From Carnobacterium sp. CP1 (GTDB lineage: Bacteria; Bacillota; Bacilli; Lactobacillales; Carnobacteriaceae), in assembly GCF_001483965.1 (NCBI RefSeq), contig NZ_CP010796.1:62001-126000 (forward strand): a DNA stretch of 64,000 nucleotides, written 5' to 3'. This document shows positions 31,536-39,600 of the stretch, one piece after another (within the stretch, counting starts at the first letter, position 1; the number at the start of each line of letters is the position of its first letter). The translations under genes and the position numbers were made by a program. Under the pieces are notes generated by a model. It was not told the DNA's origin and did no database searches. It saw nothing but the letters and a program-made list of their open reading frames with translations.

Positions 31536-31850
31536 ATGGTCTATGTAGGAAAAAGAGAAACAGTAGAAGAAATTAATTTTATGGGAAGTGCGCATTTTAT
31601 CAGCTTCACTAAACAAGCGGAAACGTCAATGGTGACTGCAGGTGATGATGGCCGTAAGATTTTACCAGCAGGAAGTATTTTTCCAGCAAATGACGAAACA
31701 GCAGAAGGTATCACGATCAATCCAGTTGATGTGACTGATGGACCTCAACCTGTAGGCGTTATTGTTGAAGGCTATGTGATCGCTGAGCGGTTACCAGTTG
31801 AGCCATCTGAAGAAGCAAAAACATCTATGAAAGAAATCAAATACCGCTAA
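31536..31850 (+). CDS. Head decoration-type protein (104 aa)
   Basis: A beta-rich protein between scaffold and capsid genes. GDDGRKILPAGSIFPANDET and GPQPVGVIVEGYVIAERLP fit the fold of small capsid decoration proteins. It lacks the Prp motif present in its neighbours. AGAAGGAGG precedes the ATG. The assignment rests mostly on position. Confidence 0.65.
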   Translation: MVYVGKRETVEEINFMGSAHFISFTKQAETSMVTAGDDGRKILPAGSIFPANDETAEGITINPVDVTDGPQPVGVIVEGYVIAERLPVEPSEEAKTSMKEIKYR

Positions 31851-31877
31851 GACGGATTGAAGGAGGAAATTAACATT

Positions 31878-32945
31878 ATGAAGAAAAACAAGTATTTTCA
31901 AATTAATTTACAACGTTTTGCTGCAAAAAGTATTTTAGACTTATTTAACCAAAAGGAAGTGCTGGACTATACACGTAATCGTGAATTACCTGTATTACTT
32001 GGTGAAACCTTATTCCCCGCACGTAAAACACAAAGTTTAGAACTAGAGCAAATCACTGGTGGAGGAAGCTCACCAATTATTGCTTCTGTACATGCGTTTG
32101 ATACTGAATCTGAAATTGGTTCTCGTCAAGCTTCTAAGGCAACGCTTGAACTGGCGCTGATCAAACGTAAGATGCAGTTAAAAGAAAAAGATATCATTGC
32201 TTTAGAAAACCCTCGTACACCGGCAGAACAACAATATTTAATGAGTCAAGTATTTAATGACTTAGATGTATTGGTCCGTGGAGTAAATGCCCGTACAGAG
32301 TTAATGCGTATGGAAGTATTAGCTAACGGTAAAATTAAAATCAATGAAAATGGCTTAGATGCAACCATTGACTATAATGTGCCAGCTGATCATAAAGAAG
32401 CATTGTCTGGTACAGATTTATGGACAGATCCCCTAGCTAAACCTTTGGAAGACATTGATCGTTGGATTGAAGCGATGGATACAACTCCAACTCGTGCTTT
32501 GACATCTAAAAAGGTATTGAATGCTTTGTTACGCCATCCTCAAGTGAAAGCTTCTGTATTTGGTAGCGATACTGGCAAAGTATTGACTCGTGCTGAATTA
32601 GACGCATTTATGCAATCTAACGGAATGCCGGTCATCCGCACTTATGATGAAAAATACCGGAAACAAAACAAAGACGGCAGCTATACAAAAGCTCGCTACT
32701 TCCCTGAAAACAAATTCGTTATGTTTAATGATGATTTGTTGGGAGAAACAATCTATGGACCTACAGCAGAAGAAATTCGCTTGTCCCGTGATCCGTCGAT
32801 TGACACTAGCTTAGTCGGAAATGTCTTTACTGCTGTTTATGAAGAAGGTGCTGACCCAGTATCAACTTGGGAAAAAGCTGTTACTGTCGCTCTACCATCA
32901 TTTGCAGCTGCTGACGAAGTATTCCAAGCACAACCAATTGCTTAA
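31878..32945 (+). CDS. Major capsid protein (HK97 fold), Prp substrate
   Basis: About 355 aa. The ATG at 31878 follows AAGGAGG by 10 bp; an upstream TTG is unlikely. The N-terminus has INLQRFA at residues 9-15, the Prp cleavage motif. The mature region, with YTRNRELPVLLGETLFPA and KMQLKEKDIIALENPR, is that of the major capsid protein of lactococcal/listerial-type siphoviruses. No long delta domain is seen, consistent with the separate scaffold gene. Confidence 0.93.
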   Translation: MKKNKYFQINLQRFAAKSILDLFNQKEVLDYTRNRELPVLLGETLFPARKTQSLELEQITGGGSSPIIASVHAFDTESEIGSRQASKATLELALIKRKMQLKEKDIIALENPRTPAEQQYLMSQVFNDLDVLVRGVNARTELMRMEVLANGKIKINENGLDATIDYNVPADHKEALSGTDLWTDPLAKPLEDIDRWIEAMDTTPTRALTSKKVLNALLRHPQVKASVFGSDTGKVLTRAELDAFMQSNGMPVIRTYDEKYRKQNKDGSYTKARYFPENKFVMFNDDLLGETIYGPTAEEIRLSRDPSIDTSLVGNVFTAVYEEGADPVSTWEKAVTVALPSFAAADEVFQAQPIA

Positions 32946-32964
32946 TTAAAAGGAGGATTTGAAC

Positions 32965-33225
32965 ATGATTGTTAAAGTTAAAGACATGCCGGTATCTTAT
33001 GAAGGCGAACGTTACGAAAAAGGAAAAGAATTAGAAATAAAGAAAGAGTATCATAACGATGCTCTTTTTTTAGTTGTCAAAGAAACTTCTGACATTGATA
33101 AACCAGAAGATTTAAACAAACTGAAAAAAGAAGAGTTGCAAGCTTTACTTGATGAAAAAGGGATTGAATATGAAGCAGAAGCGGCCAAGAAAGATTTACT
33201 TGTGTTGTTAGAAGACGCTAAGTAA
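32965..33225 (+). CDS. Small protein with C-terminal HeH/LEM-like domain (86 aa)
   Basis: The C-terminal 35 residues (LNKLKKEELQALLDEKGIEY) form a helix-extension-helix domain of the SAP/LEM-like kind, often found next to phage capsid genes and possibly DNA-binding. The N-terminal half (VKVKDMPVSYEGERYEKG) is a short beta domain. The next gene carries the same C-terminal module, so the two may be diverged duplicates. The ATG follows AAAGGAGGA. Confidence 0.8.
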   Translation: MIVKVKDMPVSYEGERYEKGKELEIKKEYHNDALFLVVKETSDIDKPEDLNKLKKEELQALLDEKGIEYEAEAAKKDLLVLLEDAK

Positions 33226-33240
33226 AAAAGGAGGTAAACC

Positions 33241-33558
33241 ATGGGTTACAAAGTAATCAATACTTTTGTGGATCATGAAGACAATGATCGTTTGTATGAG
33301 GTTGGAGATCCTTATCCTCATAAAGACAGCAAAAGAGAACAGACTGACGAATGGAAAGAAACGCTAGAAACAAATAAGAACAGCTTCAATGTTCCTTTTA
33401 TCATGGATGAGGATGTAAGAGAAGCTGATGAAGATAAGCCGTTAAATAAATACACCAAAGAAGAGCTTAAAGTTCACTTAAATAAAAACGGTGTGTCTTT
33501 TGATGAAGATGCTAAGAAAGACGATTTACTAACATTAGCTAAAAACGGTGAAGAATAG
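33241..33558 (+). CDS. Second HeH/LEM-like domain protein (105 aa)
   Basis: It starts GYKVINTFVDHEDNDRLYEV, a beta domain, and ends with NKYTKEELKVHLNKNGVSFD, the same HeH-type module as the preceding gene. Two adjacent genes of this kind suggest duplication of a capsid-associated protein. Sixteen bp separate them. AAGGAGG precedes the ATG. Confidence 0.8.
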   Translation: MGYKVINTFVDHEDNDRLYEVGDPYPHKDSKREQTDEWKETLETNKNSFNVPFIMDEDVREADEDKPLNKYTKEELKVHLNKNGVSFDEDAKKDDLLTLAKNGEE

Positions 33559-33569
33559 GAGTGGTCCTA

Positions 33570-33902
33570 TTGGAAAAATATGACTCAGATAAACAGTTTG
33601 AGATCTTATTGAGACGTTATAAAGAAATCAAGAAACTATCAGATGAAGCTGAATTGTTACGAGATGATTTTAACGATGCAGAGCAAGAAGCTCTAAACTA
33701 CTGCAATCGAACAGATCCTGCCATCGGAATGGCTACTAGTATTCGAGACTTAGCTAAACTGCGATTTAACCAAAGAGATGTTGAAGGAGAGACGTCACGG
33801 TCAGAAGGTGGCGTCTCTCAATCTTTTGAAGAAGGGATCCCTAAGAAGATTCGTAGTCAATTGAACGGCTATCGTGTAGCGAGAGCGAGGAAACTTTCAT
33901 GA
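33570..33902 (+). CDS. Head-tail connector protein (adaptor, gp15/gp6-like)
   Basis: About 110 aa, helical (FEILLRRYKEIKKLSDEAEL, then YCNRTDPAIGMATSIRDLAK), matching the DNA-packaging adaptor ring under the portal. I prefer the TTG at 33570, with TAGGAG 8 bp upstream, to a GTG at 33561. It overlaps the next gene by 4 bp. Confidence 0.8.
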   Translation: MEKYDSDKQFEILLRRYKEIKKLSDEAELLRDDFNDAEQEALNYCNRTDPAIGMATSIRDLAKLRFNQRDVEGETSRSEGGVSQSFEEGIPKKIRSQLNGYRVARARKLS

Positions 33903-34330
33903 GATTAAGGGAACGTGACCTTGTAACTGTCTATTTGAAGCGATGGCAAGAGATTGAAGATGATGAGGGTAATTCCATCAAAGGCTATTCAAATGAAGCT
34001 ATAGAGTTGAAAATGAACGTACAAAGCGCTGGTGGTCAAATAGCTGCAACACTGTATGGTTCAGAACTTCCTTATGTTAAAGCTTGTAAGTATCAAGGCG
34101 AGGTGGTTATCCAAGAAAAAGATGGTATCTGTTTATACACAAAACTGCTTATACAACCACTTACTTTGGAAGATTTCAATTGCTTAGTACATTCGTTAGT
34201 GGGAAATGATGATTCAATTAATCCGCTCATGAATAAAAAGATTATTTCGCCAAACTTAAAACCTGACTATGAAGTGATATCAATTCAACCTTATTCTACT
34301 CATTTGAATATCACGCTAAAAAGGATTTGA
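33899..34330 (+). CDS. Head closure/stopper protein
   Basis: 143 aa, beta-rich. The order adaptor, this gene, HK97 gp10-like, tail terminator makes it the head-closure (stopper) protein. ERDLVTVYLKRWQEIEDDEG begins the fold. The sequence is only weakly conserved in this class, so position is the main support. It overlaps the adaptor gene by 4 bp. Confidence 0.72.
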   Translation: MRLRERDLVTVYLKRWQEIEDDEGNSIKGYSNEAIELKMNVQSAGGQIAATLYGSELPYVKACKYQGEVVIQEKDGICLYTKLLIQPLTLEDFNCLVHSLVGNDDSINPLMNKKIISPNLKPDYEVISIQPYSTHLNITLKRI

Positions 34331-34334
34331 TGCA

Positions 34335-34880
34335 ATGGGTGTAGAAATTAGAGGTTTAGGCAAGTTTAATCAGCAAATGAAATCAATACCAAATTTGGTC
34401 TCTAAGGCTGTTGAAAGTGCCAATGAAGAAATAGTCGAATTGGTAAGGGGAGATGCAGAGAGCAACCTTTCTTCAAGCGTTAAGCATGCTAGTGGTGAAC
34501 TAGTTGGAAGTTTAAAAACGGAAGTAGCTACTAATGGAAAAGGCAGCAGTACAGGACGGGTATGGACGGATAAAAAAACTGGGATATTCAGAGAATTTGG
34601 AACAGGTCCTAACGGTGAAGCTTCTCAAAAAGACTTGCCAGAAGGCATTCATCCGGTTTACACGCAAACACCTTGGTTTTTTCCGGTAGATTCCGTTGAC
34701 CAAGATTTAACAGCCTTATATGGCATATTTAAGATCACAATCAAAGGGAAAGAGTTCTACAAAACAAGCGGGCAACCTTCTAGACCATGGCTCTATCCAG
34801 CTTTGAAGTCTGGAACAAAAGATTCAGAAGAAATTGTTAAACGTCATGTAACCAATCGATTAAGAAAGGGGCTTAGATAA
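34335..34880 (+). CDS. HK97 gp10-like tail completion protein
   Basis: 181 aa. VEIRGLGKFNQQMKSIPNLV, GDAESNLSSSVKHASGELVG, FREFGTGPNGEASQ and PSRPWLYPALKSG are the ordered motifs of the HK97 gp10 family, which completes the head-tail joint. It overlaps the tail terminator gene by one base. Confidence 0.88.
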   Translation: MGVEIRGLGKFNQQMKSIPNLVSKAVESANEEIVELVRGDAESNLSSSVKHASGELVGSLKTEVATNGKGSSTGRVWTDKKTGIFREFGTGPNGEASQKDLPEGIHPVYTQTPWFFPVDSVDQDLTALYGIFKITIKGKEFYKTSGQPSRPWLYPALKSGTKDSEEIVKRHVTNRLRKGLR

Positions 34881-35242
34881 TGGGTGTCATCAACATCAAG
34901 CCTATCATCGTTAATTTATTAAAAGAAATACCTGAAATTAAAAAAGTAGCAACGGAATACCCAGTGATTTGGACGACATTTCCTAGCGCTATTTATCGAA
35001 CGACTCAAACACCTTACGCAATCGATGCAAATAAGAATGAGATGCAAACATTATGGACGGTCACGATTGATTTATACGCTGATACTAGTTTAACGTCCAT
35101 CGTCTCGAAAGTGTCTGAAAAGATGCAAAGCATTGGTTTTGTAGGAAGCACAGTAGATTCAAATACAGCTTCATTAATTCGAGTAACACGCGAATTTAAA
35201 GCAATCGTCGATAACGAAACAAGGCAAGTTTATCAACCATAG
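34880..35242 (+). CDS. Tail terminator-like protein
   Basis: 120 aa, mixed alpha/beta (PVIWTTFPSAIYRTTQTPYA, then LWTVTIDLYADTS). It matches the tail terminator (gp17/U-like) position and fold pattern just before the major tail gene. Such rings cap the tail tube after it reaches the length set by the tape measure. Confidence 0.78.
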   Translation: MGVINIKPIIVNLLKEIPEIKKVATEYPVIWTTFPSAIYRTTQTPYAIDANKNEMQTLWTVTIDLYADTSLTSIVSKVSEKMQSIGFVGSTVDSNTASLIRVTREFKAIVDNETRQVYQP

Positions 35243-35261
35243 AAACAGGAGGAAATTAAAC

Positions 35262-35741
35262 ATGAAAAAACAACTATTACACAGCACAGGGTTAAAAAAA
35301 ATGAACATTCAATTATTCGCTGATGATCCTGCAGGTCTGTTATCAAAAGGAACAACATTAGGCTACAAACCAACCGGTGGAGGAGCTGGAGAATACACAA
35401 CTATTGATGAAGTAACTTCTATTCCAGATATCGGTTCAGAACCAGAACGTGTAGATGTCACGACTCTTGCGGATTCTAACCGTAAATACATTAAAGGGTT
35501 GCAAGACCAAGACAACTTAACTTTTGCAGCCGTTTATCGTAAGACTGTTTTTAACACATTAAAAGCAGCTGAAAAACTAGACACTGTGTATGACTGGAAA
35601 ATCACTTACCCAGACGGCACTTCATTCACATTCACTGGTAGCTTCTCAACAATCTATAGCGGTGCAGAAATCAACGGAGCTTTAGCGTTCTCTATTGTTG
35701 TCGTTGTTTCTAAAGGGCCTGACTTTGTGCCTGCACCCTAA
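35262..35741 (+). CDS. Major tail protein, Prp substrate, with possible +1 frameshift extension
   Basis: 159 aa in frame zero. Residues 14-20 read MNIQLFA, the same L27-like Prp motif as in scaffold and capsid, so about 20 residues would be removed. The tube-protein fold follows (TSIPDIGSEPERVDVTTLAD and FAAVYRKTVFNTLK). The gene ends CCC-TAA; slipping +1 on CCC-T would continue into KVPEEVEPEPEEE and stop at 35781, giving a minor longer form. AGGAGGAA precedes the ATG. Confidence 0.92.
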   Translation: MKKQLLHSTGLKKMNIQLFADDPAGLLSKGTTLGYKPTGGGAGEYTTIDEVTSIPDIGSEPERVDVTTLADSNRKYIKGLQDQDNLTFAAVYRKTVFNTLKAAEKLDTVYDWKITYPDGTSFTFTGSFSTIYSGAEINGALAFSIVVVVSKGPDFVPAP

Positions 35742-35781
35742 GGTTCCCGAAGAAGTTGAACCTGAACCTGAAGAGGAATAG
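35736..35781 (+). other. Probable +1 programmed frameshift site and extension of the major tail gene
   Basis: The zero-frame stop TAA (35739-35741) follows CCC. If tRNA-Pro slips from CCC to CCT, decoding continues at AAG and gives a 13-residue acidic Pro/Glu tail ending at TAG 35779-35781. The Listeria phage PSA is known to use +1 shifts on proline codons in its capsid and tail genes. The proline/glutamate codon use here is that of a coding sequence. Confidence 0.65.
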
Positions 35782-35812
35782 GCAAGACGAGGGAGTAATC
35801 ACATATTTAACG

Positions 35813-35846
35813 GAAGACTAGTTCATTCTAGTCTTCTTTATTTTTA
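35813..35846 (+). terminator. Terminator after the major tail gene
   Basis: A perfect 9-bp stem GAAGACTAG/CTAGTCTTC with loop TTCATT, then a T-rich tail. It would reduce transcription from tube gene to chaperone, as in many siphoviruses. Confidence 0.8.
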
Positions 35847-35870
35847 TATAAAAATTGGAGGAACTTATAT

Positions 35871-36281
35871 ATGGCTACTTTATTGAAAACGAAAAAGGTT
35901 TATTTCGGTGGAAAAGAATTGGTGTTACGACTGGATGGAAAGACGATTGTTCAAATTGAGAACAAATTAAACAAGAACTTATTATCACTATTTATTGATA
36001 ACGGAAAAATGACATTCCCTAAAACAGGCGAAATGCTGTTGATTTTACATGCTGCTAATACCGGTCACGGCATCAAGGAAGCAGATATGTATGACTTATT
36101 AGATATTTATTTAGGTGACGGAAACAGTACAACCGACTTAATGACTACTATCCAAGAATTACTGGAAGAATCCGGTTTTTTCGGCAAGACAGAGAAGGAA
36201 AACGAGAACCTAGATGGGGGATTAGTAACGCTAGAGGAACCGGAAGCGGATCTAGAGGAACACAGCAGCCTGCTGGAATAA
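35871..36281 (+). CDS. Tail assembly chaperone gpG
   Basis: 136 aa. TLLKTKKVYFGGKELVLRLD and NTGHGIKEADMYDLLDIYLG are typical of the upstream tail chaperone that coats the tape measure. A slippery heptamer near residue 103 allows fusion with the next frame. The zero-frame C-terminus (about residues 105-136) is acidic and probably disordered, as in other G proteins. Confidence 0.88.
   Translation: MATLLKTKKVYFGGKELVLRLDGKTIVQIENKLNKNLLSLFIDNGKMTFPKTGEMLLILHAANTGHGIKEADMYDLLDIYLGDGNSTTDLMTTIQELLEESGFFGKTEKENENLDGGLVTLEEPEADLEEHSSLLE
36176..36182 (+). other. -1 programmed frameshift heptamer making gpGT
   Basis: T TTT TTC in the zero frame (Gly-Phe-Phe) is an ideal X XXY YYZ slippery sequence. 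The -1 frame is open from here through 36317 to the stop at 36670, so slippage gives a G-T fusion. This conserved device sets the ratio of tail chaperones in siphoviruses. Confidence 0.85.
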
Positions 36282-36316
36282 AAACCTATAAAAGGGTCAC
36301 GGATTTATTAAACGAT

Positions 36317-36670
36317 ATGGAACCTGCAGCAATTGATTACGGAATCCCAGCTACTGATTATTGGATGATGACATTCGGCGAGATTATGTCACAAATTGAA
36401 TCAAATAAACGAAAGCGTGAAACCGAATTAAAAGAAAAGGCTATGTTCGACTATAAAGCAGCACAACTAAACATGTACGCATTTAATGATCCAAGCAAGA
36501 TGCCGACTGCAGAAAAACATTATCCGTATCTAGTAGATGAAAAAGTAAGGAAAGTCGTACAACCTGCACCAAATCCAGACAATTGGCAATCTGATAAAGC
36601 GCTGATGATGCAACAAGCTATGCAAATTAAAGCCACGAAAGAACGTAGAAAACGAATGGGAGGTGAGTAA
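36317..36670 (+). CDS. Tail assembly chaperone T part (made as gpGT)
   Basis: The conserved ATG frame is 117 aa, but the open frame extends upstream without stop to the slippery site, so the protein is probably made mainly as a fusion to gpG. It contains YGIPATDYWMMTFGEIMSQI, a typical T segment, and ends in a basic helix. There is no good ribosome-binding site for the ATG. It is directly followed by the tape measure gene. Confidence 0.85.
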   Translation: MEPAAIDYGIPATDYWMMTFGEIMSQIESNKRKRETELKEKAMFDYKAAQLNMYAFNDPSKMPTAEKHYPYLVDEKVRKVVQPAPNPDNWQSDKALMMQQAMQIKATKERRKRMGGE

Positions 36671-39600
36671 ATGGATTTAGAGACGCTACAAGTCGTGCTA
36701 GAGATGAATACAGAGAAGGTTCAAGCTGGTATTGATAAAATATTGCCTTCAATTAATAACATGATGGGAAAAATTGAACGTGTTACAGGCAAATCAATGG
36801 ATCAAACCGAAAAGAACATGGACATTGATAAAGGTACAGCTAACTTGACAAAACAGCTAGAAAAGATGAATAGCACGTTAGAGAAACAAATGGCTACTAT
36901 GGAAAAAGTAACAGAACGAGCAACTGCTAATACAGGTAAAAACATGTCTAAAGGGTTTGCTAAAGCACGTACACAAGTAAACAAAGATGTTGATGCGATT
37001 GTTAAAGATATCAATGCGAAAATGATGCAAGCTAAATCACAACAAGAGAAGTTAGCCTTCCTTAAAACGCAACGACAAACAGCTACAAGTGTTGGCGATA
37101 CCAGTGGCGTGGTTCGATTTGATGAACAGATAGCGAATGCACAAGCAGCTATGACACGTTACCAAACATCTGCAGAAAATTTAGCACGTAGTATGAGGTC
37201 GGAGTTTGCTGCTTTACCTACCCAATTAGATACAATCACAAATGCAATGGCTAAAAACGAAAGCCAAATTGAATCCATGCGTTCTAGAATCAAAGGGTTA
37301 CAAGTTACTTATACCGATCAATTAAAACCAGTAGGAAGTTTTGGAAGTGGTTTTGAAGATAGTGGAGAAACCAAGTCTTCTGCTAAAACGGCAGCCTTGA
37401 TTGAAAAACAAACTACTGCGATGAATAAACTGATTGCGGAAAATGATGGTTTACAACAAGCCTATGCTCAGACAGAAGATAGAGTTAAAATGTTGGCGCC
37501 TGCTGTAGAAAAACTGAATACCAAACTTGGTGATACGTCTAGTTACAGCCAAGCGGCATCAAATGTTGATAAAGTCGGGAAATCTGTTGATTCGAGCAAA
37601 GGGAAAATAGGGTTATTTGGCTCATCTTTCAATAAACTAAGTAAAAACATGTCAAAAAATTCTAAGCCGATGCAAAAACCATTTGATGCAGTAAATAGAA
37701 CTCTTCATTCGTTTGTGAGGCGTTTGATTATTGCTGGTTTAGCATACAAAGCGTTTGCTGGTATGGCTTCTTATATGGGGAAAGCCGTTCTGTCAAACGA
37801 ACAGTTTTCTAAGTCCTTAAATGAAGTGAAAGTTAATCTGGCTACAGCTTTCTATCCTATTTACCAAGCGGCGATGCCTGCCTTGAATGCTTTAATTTCG
37901 TGGTTAGCTAAAGCCACAGCTTATATGGCTTCATTTATTGCTACGTTATTTGGAACAACTTACAGTGCAGCTAAAAAAGGTGCAAATGCTTTGAATGAAA
38001 ACATAGCAGCAATGGGCGATACAGGGGCTAATGCGGATAAAGCAAAAGAAAAAGTGAAGAAATTCCAAAATGTCTTAGCTGGATTTGACGAAATCAACAC
38101 ACTTGATTTTAAAACTGACAAAGACGATGAAAAGTTAGCAGGTCCTGCTAATGGTATTGATTTCGGTATTGCTGATCCTGGTATTCCGGCATGGGTTAAT
38201 TCGTTTGCTGACAAATTCAAATCTGTTCTAAAAGATTTGTTTGCGCCAATCAAAGCAGCATGGGACAAACACGGCCAAAAGGTCATGGATGCTTGGAAAT
38301 ATGCTTTAGGCGAAGTAGGCGGATTGATTTCTTCTATCGGTAAGAGTTTTATGGAAGTTTGGAAGAATGGTACTGGAGAACGATTTGTTGGTAATCTATT
38401 AATTCTATTAGCGGATGTTTTAAACATTATTGGAGATATTGCAAAAGCCTTTAAAGATGCTTGGAATGACGAAGGAAGAGGAACGGCTCTCATCCAGTCT
38501 ATATTCGATGCATTTAATGAAGTTTTAGAGTTGTTACATCAGATCGCCATTTCATTCAGAGAAGCTTGGAATGATGGAACTGGAGAAGCGATTGCTGCTA
38601 ATATCTTGGAAATCTTCACGAATATATTTAATGTCATTGGCAACCTAGCCTCTCAATTTTCGAAAGCGTGGCAAGAAGGAAATGTTGGAACGTCTATCAT
38701 GTCGGGAATATTAGGTATTATCAACATCATTTTGGGAACTATAAACAAAATGACTAAAGCAACGGCTGACTGGGCTAAAACATTAGATTTCACACCGCTG
38801 TTAAATTCGATCGATGGGCTATTAAAATCAATAGAACCTTTGACACAAAACATTGGTGATGGATTGGCATGGTTTTATGAAAACGTACTGTTGCCGATTG
38901 CTGGATTTACTATCACCAATGTTATACCCACTTTCTTAGACATTCTATCAGGAGCTATCGATGTGGTGAATAGCGTTCTAAATGCTTTGAAACCTTTAGG
39001 GAAATGGCTATTTGATAAGTTTTTAGAACCATTAGCTGCATGGACTGGTGGAGTCATCGTGAGTGTTCTAGAGGATATAAGCGACGGTTTAACAAGTGTC
39101 AGCGATTGGATTGATGAGCATCAAAAAACGGTAGAGGTCATGGCTATCGTTATAGGTTCCTTCGCATTAGCTTGGGGACTAGTTACATTAGCCGTGGGAG
39201 CTTGGAATATTGTCGCGGGCATTGCTGCAGGAGTTACAAGCGTATTAGCCGGAGCAATAGCGTTTCTTACTTCGCCCATCGGGATTGTTGTAGCCGTTAT
39301 AGCTGGACTCATTGCAGCTGGCGTACTCCTTTATAAAAATTGGGATGAAGTATCTGCTTGGGCCAAAAAATCATGGACAGCCGTGAAGGATTCAGTTGTT
39401 AATGCTACATCTGCTGCAGGGAAATGGGTTTCTGAAAAATGGGACGGAGCCAAGGAGAAAACGAGCGAAACATGGAGTTCTATAAAAAAATCAACGAAAG
39501 ATTCTTGGGCAAACATTTCTGATTCCGTTGTAAAAAATGCAAAAAGTGCTGGTTCTTGGGTATCAACAAAATGGGGCGAGATGTACAGCTCTACTACAAG

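Noticed and set aside
32936-32945. Possible frameshift at the end of the major capsid gene, as in phage PSA
   Set aside because: The gene ends GCT-TAA without a slippery proline codon and no meaningful shifted frame follows.
37960-38493. 177-aa minus-strand ORF within the tape measure gene
   Set aside because: Shadow of a Lys/Ala-rich coding frame; no ribosome-binding site and low-complexity composition.
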